Positions 43,533 through 53,084 are shown, counted from the stretch's first letter. The stretch is DNA of 64,000 nucleotides from Brevibacterium epidermidis NBRC 14811 (GCF_001570805.1 NZ_BCSJ01000001.1:124001-188000); one strand, 5' to 3'. The notes: a model not told the origin generated them from the letters alone. Program-made: numbers and translations.

Positions 43533-44341
43533 GGGTTCCTCACGAGTTCGGATGCGTGCGCTGCGGCAGGCTCGGTCGCCTGGGTGAACGCACCATCGGC
43601 GTAGGGGCTCAGGGTCACGACATCACCGGCGACGATCACGGCCGGTGACCGGACGCCTCGGCGAGCCGCGCGGAAGGCGATGTCGCCCAGGGTTCCGATG
43701 GTCACCCGCTGGTTCTCACCGAATCCGTCTTCGACGATCGCGACCGGGCAGTCGTCACCGCGCCCGGAGCGGGCGAGCACCATCGCCGAGTTGATGAGCG
43801 TGCCCACTCCCATGAGCACGACGACGGTGTGATCGCGTCCCCCGCCGATCTCGGACAGCTGGTCGTGACCGGTCACGACCGTGTACGAAGTGGCGACGCC
43901 TCGGTGGGTGAGCGGGATTCCGGCGACCGCGGGAACGGAGTTCGCGCTGGTCACCCCGGGAACGACGCGGACATCGACTCCGGCGGCCCGGCAGGCGATG
44001 ACTTCCTCTCCCCCACGTCCGAGGACGAACGGGTCCCCGCCCTTGAGACGGACCACTCGGTGACCGAGCTTCGCCTGCGTGATGAGGATGTCGTTGATCC
44101 CGCTCTGCGGCACCGGATGGTGCCCCGGCTGCTTCCCGACGTCGATGATCTGCGCATCCAGAGGTGCACCACGTTCGGTCTCGAGCTGATCGATGACGGA
44201 CCTGGCGCCGAGGCGGTCGGCCACGATGACATCGGCCCGCTCCAATGCGCGCAGACCGGTGACGGTGAGCAGTCCCAGGTCACCTGGGCCGGCACCGACG
44301 AGCAGCACCGTGCCCGGCTGCTGTGGGAGGAAGAGTGTCAT
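43529..44341 (-). CDS. cobA: uroporphyrinogen-III C-methyltransferase
   Basis: The 270-residue protein has LLVGAGPGDLGLLTVTGL, GKQPGHHPVPQSGIN, VVRLKGGDPFVLGRGGEE and GIPLTHRGVATSYTVVTGH, all diagnostic of SAM-dependent uroporphyrinogen-III methyltransferase. It makes precorrin-2, the precursor of siroheme. No CysG-type dehydrogenase/chelatase domain is fused, and a separate chelatase lies at 49340-50137. It overlaps both neighbours by four bases, so it is co-translated with cysN and fdxA. Confidence 0.93.
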   Translation of the reverse strand: MTLFLPQQPGTVLLVGAGPGDLGLLTVTGLRALERADVIVADRLGARSVIDQLETERGAPLDAQIIDVGKQPGHHPVPQSGINDILITQAKLGHRVVRLKGGDPFVLGRGGEEVIACRAAGVDVRVVPGVTSANSVPAVAGIPLTHRGVATSYTVVTGHDQLSEIGGGRDHTVVVLMGVGTLINSAMVLARSGRGDDCPVAIVEDGFGENQRVTIGTLGDIAFRAARRGVRSPAVIVAGDVVTLSPYADGAFTQATEPAAAHASELVRNP

Positions 44342-45717
44342 GGCTGGTCCTCGGTGGATTCGGGGCTGGGGGCCGCCTCGGGGGTGTGGATTCCCGCGGC
44401 GAGGGTGTTCCCTGTCTGCGGGTCGATGACGACGAAGGCTCCGGCCGTGCCGTGGTCGCGGAAGTCCGGGACCGGCAGCTCGGCGGACAGCTTCACCCGG
44501 GCCAGGCCGATGTCGTTGCCGGCGAGCACCTCGGCGGCCTCCAGCCCGGAGGTCTCGAGGTTGCGTTTGGCCTCGATGGTGACGATGCCTTTCACGGTCG
44601 TCGTCCCCGTCTTGATGAGCACCCGATCCCCCGTGCGCAGGCCCTCGGCCGTGAACGGGAAGACCTCGGCGCGCAGTTCGCGGCGCGGGGTGGGCAGGGT
44701 GCCGGCCGCGGCGATGACGCTGCCGCGAGCGGTATCGACATCATCGGCCAGCCTCAGCGCCACCGACAACGGCGCACTCGCGGCCTCGAGGGGACCGGTG
44801 GCGGTATCGATGCCGGTCACGGTCGTGCGGAGCCCGGCGGGGTGGATCTCGATTTCATCGCCGAGGCTGACCCGCCCGGCCGTGATCTGTCCGGCCACGG
44901 CCCGGTAGTCCCGGAATTCCTCGGGGTCGAGACCCGGTGCCAGGCCGCCTTGCGGACGGAGCACGGTCTGCACGTCGAGGCGGAAGGCCTCGAGGTCGGC
45001 GGTGTCTTCGTCCGCACTCGGCAGAGTCTCGAGCAGCTCGAGCAGCGCCGGGCCGGAATACCAGGGGGTGTTGTCCGAGGCGGCGGCGATATTGTCCCCG
45101 GCCAGTGCAGAGATCGGGATGAGGTGCGGGGTCTCGAGTCCGATCTCGGCGGCGAGGGTCTTGATGTCGTTCTCGACCGTCTCGATCCTCGCCTGGTCGA
45201 AGTCGACGAGGTCGATCTTGTTGACGGCGATGATGACGTGGCGGATGCCCAGTCGGGAGACGACGGTGAGGTGCCGGCGGGTCTGTTCGGTGGCACCGGT
45301 GCGGGCGTCGATGAGAACGACGACGGCATCGGCGGTCGAGGCGCCTGTGACCATGTTGCGCGTGTACTGCACGTGTCCGGGGCAGTCGGCGAGGATGAAC
45401 GAGCGACGGTCGGTGGCGAAGTACCGGTAGGCGACGTCGATGGTGATGCCCTGTTCGCGTTCGGCCCGCAGACCGTCGGTGAGCAGAGCGAAGTCGAACT
45501 CTCCGCCAAGGAATCCGCGCTCCCGACTCGTCGCGGTCACGGCGGCGAGCTGGTCGGCGAGGATCGCCTTCGCATCGTGGAGGAGTCGGCCGACGAGTGT
45601 CGATTTGCCGTCGTCGACGGATCCGGCGGTGGCGAAGCGCAGCAGCGTCTTCGTCGTCGTGTCCAACGAGGTGGTCGCCTCGGTGGTGGTTGTTTCGGTG
45701 GTGGTTGTCGTCGTCAT
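44338..45717 (-). CDS. cysN: sulfate adenylyltransferase GTPase subunit
   Basis: The 459-residue protein starts with a Thr-rich tail of about 20 residues and then FATAGSVDDGKSTLVGRLLHD (G1), DCPGHVQYTRNMVTGAS (G3) and NKIDLVD (G4), as in CysN. GTP hydrolysis drives formation of adenylyl sulfate by CysD. No CysC kinase domain follows the GTPase and translation-factor-like domains, in line with an APS-reductase route. Its start shares one base with the cysD stop. Confidence 0.95.
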   Translation of the reverse strand: MTTTTTTETTTTEATTSLDTTTKTLLRFATAGSVDDGKSTLVGRLLHDAKAILADQLAAVTATSRERGFLGGEFDFALLTDGLRAEREQGITIDVAYRYFATDRRSFILADCPGHVQYTRNMVTGASTADAVVVLIDARTGATEQTRRHLTVVSRLGIRHVIIAVNKIDLVDFDQARIETVENDIKTLAAEIGLETPHLIPISALAGDNIAAASDNTPWYSGPALLELLETLPSADEDTADLEAFRLDVQTVLRPQGGLAPGLDPEEFRDYRAVAGQITAGRVSLGDEIEIHPAGLRTTVTGIDTATGPLEAASAPLSVALRLADDVDTARGSVIAAAGTLPTPRRELRAEVFPFTAEGLRTGDRVLIKTGTTTVKGIVTIEAKRNLETSGLEAAEVLAGNDIGLARVKLSAELPVPDFRDHGTAGAFVVIDPQTGNTLAAGIHTPEAAPSPESTEDQP

Positions 45718-46682
45718 CAGAAGTACCCGTCCTTCTTGCGGTCTTCCATCGCCGCGGCCGAGATCCGGTCGTCGGCGCGAGTGGCTCCGCGCTCGGTCAC
45801 GGTGGTGGCGGCCACCTCGGCGAGGATGGACTCGAGGTCATCGGCGCTCGATTCGACGGCCCCGGTGCAGCTCATATCTCCGACGGTGCGGTAGCGGACC
45901 TTCTTTGTCGTGACGGTCTCGCCGTCGCGTGGGGTGGAGAATTCGCCCGTGGCCCACCACATGCCGTCGCGCTGGAAGACTTCGCGATCGTGGGCGAAGT
46001 AGAGCTCGGGCAGTTCGATGCCTTCGCGGGCGATGTAGCTCCACACGTCGAGTTCGGTGAAGTTCGAGATCGGGAACACGCGGACGTGTTCGCCGGGCAG
46101 GTGGCGGCCATTGAAGAGGTTCCACAGTTCAGGCCGCTGGCTGCTGGGGTTCCAACCGACGAATTCGTCGCGCAGGGACAGAATCCGCTCCTTCGCGCGG
46201 GCCTTGTCCTCGTCGCGGCGGGCGCCGCCGAAGACGGCGTCGAACTTCCCGCCGGTGATGGCATCGAGCAGCGGCTGGGTCTGCAGGGTGTTCCGGGTGC
46301 CGTCTGGGCGTTCGCGCAGGCGACCGTCGTCGATGTAGTCCTGGACCTTCGCCACCGTGAGGTCGAGGCCGTACTTCTCTGCGGTCTCGTCGCGGAAGCG
46401 GATGATCTCGTCGAAGTTGTGTCCGGTGTCGACGTGGAGGAGTCCGAACGGGATCTTCGCCGGCCAGAACGCCTTCGCGGCGAGGTGGAGGACGGTCACG
46501 GAGTCCTTGCCGCCGGAGAAGAGCAGCACGGGGCGTTCGAATTCGGCGGCGACCTCACGGATGATGTGGATCGCTTCGGATTCGAGGACGTCGAGGGTGG
46601 ACAGGCTTGCGCCCGGGTTGTGGGTGTGTGCCGTCTCGGTGGTGGTGTGGGTGTCGTGGTTGTACTGGGTGTCGATGCTCAT
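45717..46682 (-). CDS. cysD: sulfate adenylyltransferase subunit 2
   Basis: ATG 46682 overlaps the cysH stop as ATGA and gives 321 residues. The protein contains LLFSGGKDSVTVLHLAAKAF (PP-loop), LHVDTGHNFDEIIRFRD and the C-terminal CTGAVESSADDLE. With CysN it makes adenylyl sulfate from sulfate and ATP. The first 25 residues are polar and His/Thr-rich and are probably disordered. Confidence 0.95.
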   Translation of the reverse strand: MSIDTQYNHDTHTTTETAHTHNPGASLSTLDVLESEAIHIIREVAAEFERPVLLFSGGKDSVTVLHLAAKAFWPAKIPFGLLHVDTGHNFDEIIRFRDETAEKYGLDLTVAKVQDYIDDGRLRERPDGTRNTLQTQPLLDAITGGKFDAVFGGARRDEDKARAKERILSLRDEFVGWNPSSQRPELWNLFNGRHLPGEHVRVFPISNFTELDVWSYIAREGIELPELYFAHDREVFQRDGMWWATGEFSTPRDGETVTTKKVRYRTVGDMSCTGAVESSADDLESILAEVAATTVTERGATRADDRISAAAMEDRKKDGYF

Positions 46683-47479
46683 GTGTGGAGTCCGCATTCT
46701 GTTTTGGTCGATCCGGCCCAACGGCCGGCGCGGGGGTCTTCCCCTTCGGCGACGGGGCGAGTGCAGGGCTGGCAGCCGATCGACGGGTACCCCTGCGACA
46801 GCAGCGGGTTGACCGGGACGTCGAAGGCGCGCGAGTAGTCGAGGAGGTCATCGAACGACCACGCGGCCAGGGGGTTGACCTTGACCAGGCCGTTCTTCTC
46901 ATCGAAGGTGATCAGCGGCGTGTTCGTCCGGGTCGGAGCCTCGTCACGGCGAACTCCGGTGAACCAGAGCTCGTAGCCGTTCAGCGACTTCTTCAACGGT
47001 GCGACCTTGCGGCGGGCGCAGCACAGGCCAGGGTCGCGGGCGAAGAGGTCCTTGCCGAATTCGGCGTCCTGCTCTTCCACGGTCTGCTCCGGGAGGACGT
47101 CGACGATGTGGACGTCGACACGGCGGGCCACCTCGTTGCGGGTGTCGTAGGTCTCGCGGAAGTGGTAGCCGGTGTCGAGGAAGAGGACGTCGACGCCGGG
47201 CTGGTACTGGGCGACGTAGTGCGGCAGGGCGGCGTCGGCCATCGAGCAGGCCACGGCGCAGGCCGCAGTGTCGAAGTGCCGGGACACCCAGCGGATGACG
47301 TCGGCGGGGTTGGCCTCGGGAACACCGTTCTCCGGGTCACCGGCGAGTTCCCGGGCACCCGCCTCGGCGAGGGCCTTGAGCTCTTCGACGGGACGCGGTT
47401 CGGGGCGGGGCCGCGTCGGTGTCTGAGTTGTTGCTGCCGGGTTGGGGGATGCGGTCGGGGTCGGGTTCGTGGTGCTCAT
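46679..47479 (-). CDS. cysH: assimilatory adenylyl-sulfate (APS) reductase
   Basis: ATG 47479 overlaps the sir stop as ATGA; the 266-residue protein follows a proline/threonine-rich tail of about 30 residues. It has LDTGYHFRET, CC at 153-154, CQPC at 236-239 and ECGLH at 261-265. The two cysteine pairs bind the 4Fe-4S cluster that marks APS rather than PAPS reductases, and ECGLH holds the catalytic cysteine. It reduces adenylyl sulfate to sulfite. Confidence 0.93.
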   Translation of the reverse strand: MSTTNPTPTASPNPAATTQTPTRPRPEPRPVEELKALAEAGARELAGDPENGVPEANPADVIRWVSRHFDTAACAVACSMADAALPHYVAQYQPGVDVLFLDTGYHFRETYDTRNEVARRVDVHIVDVLPEQTVEEQDAEFGKDLFARDPGLCCARRKVAPLKKSLNGYELWFTGVRRDEAPTRTNTPLITFDEKNGLVKVNPLAAWSFDDLLDYSRAFDVPVNPLLSQGYPSIGCQPCTRPVAEGEDPRAGRWAGSTKTECGLHT

Positions 47480-49203
47480 TTCAGCTCCTCTTCGTCGACG
47501 CGGTTGGCCCATTCGGAGAATGTTTCGGTCTCCCCGCGTCCGGCGAGGAAGCGGCGGACGAGGGTTTCGACGTATTCGGTGAGGTTCTCGGCGGTGACCT
47601 TGAGTCCGCGGACGGTACGGCCGAGGCCGGCTTCGTCGCGGTCTTTCGAGGCCAGGCCTCCGCCGACGTGGACCTGGAATCCGGGGACCTGTTCGCCTTC
47701 GTCGGTGGTGACGATCTGGCCTTTGAGTCCGATGTCGGCGGTCTGAATGCGGGCGCAGGAGTTCGGGCAGCCGTTGAGGTGGAAGCTGATCGGGTGCGGC
47801 AGCTCCTCGATGTCGGCCAGCCGTGCTTCCAGTTTCTCGACGGCGTCGGCGGCGGTCTGCTTGGTCTCGACGATGGCGAGTTTGCAGAATTCGATGCCGG
47901 TGCAGGCGATGGTCGAGCGGCGGAAGAGGTCCTTGCGGCTGGACAGGCCGAGGGCATCGAGGCCGGCGACGACGTCATCGACATCGGCTTCGTCGATGTC
48001 GAGCAGCAGGACCTTCTGGTGCGGGGTGGTGCGCAGGCGGGTGGATCCGTACTTCTCGGCGAGGTCGACGAGCTGGCCGAGCAGGGTGCCCGAGGCGCGG
48101 CCGGCGATGAGGGTGACGCCGATGTAGTAGCGGCCGTCGGCCTGTTTGTGCACGCCGACGTGGTCGCCTGCGGTGATCGGTTTGGCCGGTGCCGGGCCGT
48201 CGGCGAGCTTGTAGCCGAGGTATTCGGTTTCGAGGACCTCGCGGAACTTCTCCGGGCCCCAGTCGGCGAGCAGGAACTTCAGTCGGGCTTTGTTGCGCAG
48301 GCGGCGGTAGCCGTAGTCGCGGAAGATCTGGGTGACGCCGAGCCAGGTGTCGACGACCTGGTCGGGGGCGACCCAGGTGCCGAGGCGTTCGGCGAAGCGG
48401 GGGACGACGGACAGGGCGCCGCCGACCCACAGGTCGTAGCCGACGCCGTGTTCGGGGTGTTCGACGGCGACGAAGGAGCAGTCGTTGATCTCGTGGACGA
48501 CGTCCTGGCTGGGGTGGCCGGTGATCGCGGTCTTGTATTTTCGCGGCAGGTTCGACAGTGACTGGTCGCCGATGTAGCGGCGGGAGATCTCTTCGATCGC
48601 CGGGGTCGGGTCGATGAGTTCGTCGGCGGCGATGCCGGCCACGGGTGAGCCGAGGATGACGCGGGGGACGTCGCCGCAGGCTTCGGTGGTCTGGAGTCCG
48701 ACGGCTTCGAGGCGGCGCCAGATCTCGGGCATGGACTCGATCTCGACCCAGTGGAGTTGGATGTTCTGGCGGTCGGTGAGGTCCGCGGTGCCGCGGGCGA
48801 ACTCGTTGGAGATGTCCGCGATGACCCGCAGCTGCTCGGTGGTGAGCTTGCCGCCGTCGATGCGGATGCGGAGCATGAAGTATTCGTCTTCGAGCTCGTG
48901 CGGTTCGAGTTTCGCTGTGCGGCCGCCGTCGATTCCGGGTTTGCGCTGGGTGTACAGGCCCCACCAGCGGAAGCGGCCGTGCAGGTCGTCGGAGGCGATC
49001 GAAGAGAATCCCTGCTTGGCATAGATGGTTTCGATCCGGGCGCGAACGTTGAGGCCGTTGTCTTCGGCCTTGTCGATCTCGTTTTTGTTCAACGGTTCAT
49101 GGCCGTCGATCTTCCACTGCCCATTGGACTTCTTCGGCCGGGCGGGCCGCTTAGCGGTCCGCTTACCTGCCGTTTCCTTGTTCTCTTCCACCTGAGTGGA
49201 CAT
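47476..49203 (-). CDS. sir: ferredoxin-dependent sulfite reductase
   Basis: ATG 49203 with GGAG six bases upstream gives 575 residues; a TTG at 49215 is less likely. ACTGIEFCKLA and NGCPNSC supply the four cysteines that bind the 4Fe-4S/siroheme centre. The N-terminus includes a Lys/Pro-rich, probably flexible stretch. The whole length matches the SirA/NirA type of actinobacteria, which reduces sulfite to sulfide with electrons from ferredoxin. It is the first gene of the seven-gene operon and is followed without gaps by cysH. Confidence 0.93.
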   Translation of the reverse strand: MSTQVEENKETAGKRTAKRPARPKKSNGQWKIDGHEPLNKNEIDKAEDNGLNVRARIETIYAKQGFSSIASDDLHGRFRWWGLYTQRKPGIDGGRTAKLEPHELEDEYFMLRIRIDGGKLTTEQLRVIADISNEFARGTADLTDRQNIQLHWVEIESMPEIWRRLEAVGLQTTEACGDVPRVILGSPVAGIAADELIDPTPAIEEISRRYIGDQSLSNLPRKYKTAITGHPSQDVVHEINDCSFVAVEHPEHGVGYDLWVGGALSVVPRFAERLGTWVAPDQVVDTWLGVTQIFRDYGYRRLRNKARLKFLLADWGPEKFREVLETEYLGYKLADGPAPAKPITAGDHVGVHKQADGRYYIGVTLIAGRASGTLLGQLVDLAEKYGSTRLRTTPHQKVLLLDIDEADVDDVVAGLDALGLSSRKDLFRRSTIACTGIEFCKLAIVETKQTAADAVEKLEARLADIEELPHPISFHLNGCPNSCARIQTADIGLKGQIVTTDEGEQVPGFQVHVGGGLASKDRDEAGLGRTVRGLKVTAENLTEYVETLVRRFLAGRGETETFSEWANRVDEEELK

Positions 49204-49339
49204 TGCTGTCTCCAAACGCTGAGGGGAACCAGTGATGAATTACGCTACATGAATGCCGAATTGCTCAACAAATTACCGAATGGTTTGTGTCACGGAGCGA
49301 CATATGGCGTCACGGTCTGCCGGTCTGCTGTGGGTGCGG

Positions 49340-50137
49340 TCAGGCGTTGAGCATGTCCGGGGCAGAGGCGTGGGGTTGGGTGCCGGCATGACCGCGGGGC
49401 TGGGTGCATGCGCGGACTCGGTCGCGGACGATATCGACGAGCCGGGGCGGCACCGCGGCGCCGCTGTTTCCGTTGGTGAGCAGCGGCGGAGAAAGGACAC
49501 CGGACGAGTCACTGCCGCCGTCGACGAGTTTGCGCGCGAGGTCATCGAAGAAGCCCGGCGCCAGCAGATAGTTCGCAAGCACGGGGCGGGTTCCGCGGCT
49601 ACGGCTCTTTTCGACGAGCTCCTTCAACGGCACTCCCCCACCGGCGAGGAAGCCGACCTCGACTGGACGCTCGAGCTCTGCGGCCAACAGCCTTCCCATC
49701 TCACGACATGACTCGTTCGCCCGCTCGTCGCTCGATCCGGCAGCGGCGAGGATGACCTCGTCGTTGCCGCTCAAAGCCGGAAGGCGATCGGCAAGGATCT
49801 CCGCAAGCCTCGCATCCGGCCCAAGCGTCGGCGTCCGCCGAACGTCACGGCCGGACTCGATGGCTCGGTTGACCGCCTCGGCGAGGTCGACATGGACGTG
49901 ATACCCCGGCGAGAGCAGAAGCGGCACGAGGATCACCGGACGGTCGGCGGGCAGGCGGTTGATCACCTCGTCGACGTCGGGTTGCTGGACGTCCACATGG
50001 CCGAGCATGACCTCGTCGGCAATCCCGCGAATGCGCAGGTCTGTGGCGATCTCTGCGGCGAGCACCTCGATGAGGACTTGGCCGGTCGGCGATGAGGTCC
50101 CGTGGGAGATCAGCCCCACCGACGGCAGCCCCGTCAC
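49340..50137 (-). CDS. sirohydrochlorin chelatase family protein
   Basis: GTG 50137 with AGGAG eight bases upstream gives 265 residues; an upstream TTG would add a Gly/Ala-rich tail without a ribosome site. The protein begins TGLPSVGLISHGTSSPTGQ and has VILVPLLLSPGYHVHVDL, and a second half with VGFLAGGGVPL and PVLANYLLAPGFFDDL. These are features of the two-domain CbiX/SirB chelatases. It would insert iron into sirohydrochlorin to make siroheme for the downstream sulfite reductase, 136 bases away. It shares the minus strand with the sulfur operon and could be its first gene. Confidence 0.87.
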   Translation of the reverse strand: MTGLPSVGLISHGTSSPTGQVLIEVLAAEIATDLRIRGIADEVMLGHVDVQQPDVDEVINRLPADRPVILVPLLLSPGYHVHVDLAEAVNRAIESGRDVRRTPTLGPDARLAEILADRLPALSGNDEVILAAAGSSDERANESCREMGRLLAAELERPVEVGFLAGGGVPLKELVEKSRSRGTRPVLANYLLAPGFFDDLARKLVDGGSDSSGVLSPPLLTNGNSGAAVPPRLVDIVRDRVRACTQPRGHAGTQPHASAPDMLNA

Positions 50138-50536
50138 AGCGCCCACTCCTGGGCAGGCCCCTGCGCCCGGAATCTCACTGGCTGCGGCGCCCGACCCCGC
50201 GCAGGAACCGGGGGCGTCACGGTCATCGCGCAAAGCAATTGCTCAACGACTGCACGGCCCGGGTGAGCATCTCTCGTTACTCTTGATTGCATTCGCACAG
50301 CGTAACCGATCAGTGTCAACGCCGCATACAGGCTCGTCATCAGGGAAATACCGCCATGTGGCGTCATCTTTCGACATACAGCGACCGGGTTCGTAGGATT
50401 GCGGATGATTCGCCATTCTGCTCAACAGTTTCGCTAGTGTGTCTAGTCAAAGCGTCTTTGCGTTCCTGACACCGCCCGCATCTTCGACGTCTTCTGCGTC
50501 ATCACCACCTTCGCGTCATCCACGAAAGGCAAGCAC
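50138..50536. promoter_or_regulatory. divergent control region of the sulfur genes
   Basis: About 400 bases separate the chelatase gene from the TauE/SafE gene. CTAG-TGTGT-CTAG at 50434-50446 forms a weak dyad about 90 bases before the permease start, a possible regulator site. The remainder has no gene I can support. Confidence 0.4.
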
Positions 50537-51454
50537 ATGCGTCAGCTCATCGTCCTCGGGATCGTCGGCCTCATCGCTCAGCTCATCGATGGATCGCTGG
50601 GGATGGCCTATGGGGTCACCTCAACCACGCTGCTGCTCGCGGCGGGTACGGCACCGGCGGCCGCCTCGGCGGCGGTGCACTTCTCTGAACTGGGCACAAG
50701 CCTGGTGTCAGGGATCTCCCATCACCGGTTCGGCAATGTCGACTGGCGGACGGTGGGCATCCTCGCCGGTCCCGGCTTCATCGGCGCGGTCCTCGGGTCG
50801 ACGTTCCTCGCCAGCCTCGATGGGGAGGCCGCGACCCCGTGGATCTCGGGAATCCTGCTCGCGCTCGGGGTCTACGTGATCTGGCGGTTCCTCGCATTGG
50901 GCGGGAAGCGTCCGGAGTTCAAGTCGCGGCCGAGCGCGGGGATGCTCGTGCCGGTCGGGTTCGTCGGTGGAGCGCTCGATGCCATCGGCGGTGGCGGCTG
51001 GGGTCCGGTCGGGACGACGACGCTGCTCTCATCAGGACGTTTGGAGCCCCGGAAGGTCATCGGGTCGATCGACACGAGTGAGTTCGTCGTCGCCGTCGGC
51101 GGTTCGCTCGGGTTCCTCATCGCACTCGGCTCGCAGGGCATCGAGTGGCAGATCGTGGCGGCGCTGCTCATCGGCGGCGTCATCGCCGCGCCGTTCGCTG
51201 CGTGGCTGGTGAAGCTGCTGCCGGCGAAGGTGCTTGCAGTCGCCGCGGGCGGAATCATCATTCTCACGAACATCCGCACCATCCTGCTCACCTTCGGACT
51301 CGACGCGTCGACGGTGTGGCTGACGCTCGCCGGCTTGGCTCTCGTCTGGTTTGCCCTCATCGCCCACGTCGTCCGCGTCGAGCGGGCGGCCACGAAGGCG
51401 CGGAAGGCTGAGGAAGCCGCGGAAGCTGAGGCCGAAGCGACCATCGGCAGCTGA
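50537..51454 (+). CDS. TauE/SafE family sulfur-anion permease
   Basis: This 305-residue membrane protein has about eight hydrophobic segments. Its two halves match TauE/SafE transporters: LIDGSLGMAYGVTSTTLLLA with HFSELGTSLVSG, and GGALDAIGGGGWGPVGTTTLL. The C-terminal tail is Ala/Glu-rich. The family moves sulfite, sulfonates or sulfate. Placed divergent from the assimilation operon, it may be the sulfate importer, like CysZ of corynebacteria, or a sulfite safety valve. AAAGG precedes ATG. A strong two-way terminator follows. Confidence 0.87.
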   Translation: MRQLIVLGIVGLIAQLIDGSLGMAYGVTSTTLLLAAGTAPAAASAAVHFSELGTSLVSGISHHRFGNVDWRTVGILAGPGFIGAVLGSTFLASLDGEAATPWISGILLALGVYVIWRFLALGGKRPEFKSRPSAGMLVPVGFVGGALDAIGGGGWGPVGTTTLLSSGRLEPRKVIGSIDTSEFVVAVGGSLGFLIALGSQGIEWQIVAALLIGGVIAAPFAAWLVKLLPAKVLAVAAGGIIILTNIRTILLTFGLDASTVWLTLAGLALVWFALIAHVVRVERAATKARKAEEAAEAEAEATIGS

Positions 51455-51476
51455 TCACCGCCGCCTACCCTTCTCA

Positions 51477-51536
51477 ATCAACGCGTAACTCGAAAAGCAC
51501 GTCGCTAGTGACGTGCTTTTCGAGTTTCGCGTTGAT
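51477..51536. terminator. bidirectional terminator between convergent genes
   Basis: Arms of 27 bases (51477-51503 and 51510-51536) pair with one mismatch around a GCTAGT loop. The inner AAAAGCACGTC and GACGTGCTTTT give a U-run after a GC stem on both strands, so the core is a classic two-way terminator. It serves the permease gene and the MFS gene. Confidence 0.85.
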
Positions 51537-51558
51537 CCGCGTGAGGTGATGGCGAAAG

Positions 51559-52830
51559 TCAACGCTGGCTGTAGAGCTTCCGGGCCATGATCACGCCGAT
51601 GAGGGAGAGCAGCGACAGTCCCGCGTAGTAGAAGCCGGGCACGGTCAGCAGTCCCGTTGCGCCGAGCAGGGCGGTGAGGATAAGCGGGGCGAAACCGCCG
51701 AAGATCGCGACACCGAAGCTGTAGGCGATGGTCATGCCGGAGCTGCGCACCTTGACGGGGAACAGTTCGGACAGCAGCGCCGGCATCGGGCCGAAGTAGA
51801 AGACCATGAACAGGCCGACGATCGCCTCGCACAGGGTGAGGACGCCGATCGAAGGGTTCGCGGTCAGGAGGATGAACATCGGCCAGGCGACGATAATGCC
51901 CACGATGGTCGTCGGAATCATCACGGTCGTCGGGCCCACTCGGTCGGCCAGGCGGCCGGCGAACGGAGCACCGATGAGGGTGATGAGACCGGCGACGACG
52001 GCACCGGGGAACGCTGCCCACGGTTCGAGTCCGAGGTTGCCGACAGCGAACTGCGGCAGGAAGGTGATGAGGTAGACCGAGATCGTGGCCATCGCGATGA
52101 TGAGGAACGCGGAGAAGAGACGACCGAAGTGCTCACCGAGGAGGACGCGCAGCGGGTTGTCGGTCTTCTCGGCGGCTTCGAACTCGGGCGTATCGTCCAT
52201 CTTCGAGCGGATGTACCAGCCGACGGGGCCGATGAGCAGGCCGAGCGCGAAGGCCACGCGCCAGCCCCAGGAGTGCAGGGCCTCTTCGCTCAGTGCGGAG
52301 CTGAAGATCCACGAGACTCCGGCGGCAAGGAACATCGAGATGCCCTGGGTCGCGGTCTGGAAGGAGGCGTAGTAGGCCTTGCCTCGCTTGGTGTTCTCAG
52401 TGAGGAAGGCGGTGGCGGATCCGAATTCGCCGCCGGCGGAGATGCCCTGGATGATGCGGGCGATGATGAGGCCGATCGAGGCCCAGATGCCGATGGTCGC
52501 TTCGCCGGGCAGGACGACGATGATGAACACGCCGAGGGTCATCAGGCCGATCGTCAGCGACAGGGCCGACTTGCGGCCGTGCTTGTCGGCGTAACGGCCG
52601 ATGATGATGGCGCCCAACGGTCGCACGACGAAGGTGATGGCGAAGGTCGCCCAGGTCATCAGCTGCGCGGACAGGCCCTCGCCCGGGTAGAAGACCGCGG
52701 TGATCGAGGTGGCCATGAATCCGAAGAGGATGATGTCGTACCACTCGAGGGCGTTGCCCAGTCCGGCCGCGACTACGGCCTTGCGTGCCCGCGACTTCTC
52801 TTCGCGGGACTCGACGGGTGTCTCAGTCAT
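51559..52830 (-). CDS. MFS transporter, metabolite:H+ symporter type
   Basis: ATG 52830 has AAAGG upstream and gives 423 residues with about 12 membrane segments. ALEWYDIILFGFMA near the N-terminus and GRYADKHGRKSALSLTIGLM after it are the hallmarks of the MHS family (ProP/KgtP/ShiA relatives). It should bring in a carboxylate, betaine or similar solute with protons. Substrate cannot be judged from sequence. It is divergent from the uvrA2-like gene. Confidence 0.87.
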   Translation of the reverse strand: MTETPVESREEKSRARKAVVAAGLGNALEWYDIILFGFMATSITAVFYPGEGLSAQLMTWATFAITFVVRPLGAIIIGRYADKHGRKSALSLTIGLMTLGVFIIVVLPGEATIGIWASIGLIIARIIQGISAGGEFGSATAFLTENTKRGKAYYASFQTATQGISMFLAAGVSWIFSSALSEEALHSWGWRVAFALGLLIGPVGWYIRSKMDDTPEFEAAEKTDNPLRVLLGEHFGRLFSAFLIIAMATISVYLITFLPQFAVGNLGLEPWAAFPGAVVAGLITLIGAPFAGRLADRVGPTTVMIPTTIVGIIVAWPMFILLTANPSIGVLTLCEAIVGLFMVFYFGPMPALLSELFPVKVRSSGMTIAYSFGVAIFGGFAPLILTALLGATGLLTVPGFYYAGLSLLSLIGVIMARKLYSQR

Positions 52831-53072
52831 CGTGTGCCTTTTCTTGTAGGTGCCCGGGTGCCGCGGTCGGCGCAGCCGGTGGTGGTTCGTTGGCTTCAGG
52901 ATGCAGGCACCGTTGCTCGTCATCCGGGGCGGGTGTTGCCTGCTGTCGTACTGTTCGGTGTTTCTGATCTGACTAGTATGCCCCTGTTGTCGTCAGCGAG
53001 ACGATTGTAGTTCGGTCATTTTCGGTCGCAAAGACTGTCTCAGCAGGCGTCGGGCATGTCAGTGCCGGTTGT

Positions 53073-53078
53073 TACGAT
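53073..53078 (+). promoter_or_regulatory. candidate -10 box TACGAT of a leaderless transcript
   Basis: TACGAT is six bases before ATG 53085 of the uvrA2-like gene, and no purine-rich ribosome site is present in between. The transcript probably starts at the ATG. Confidence 0.5.
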
Positions 53079-53084
53079 CACGAT

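Noticed and set aside
44323..48561. Chain of long plus-strand open frames opposite the sulfur operon
   Set aside because: Each is opposite a clear cys or sir gene and lacks ribosome sites and motifs.
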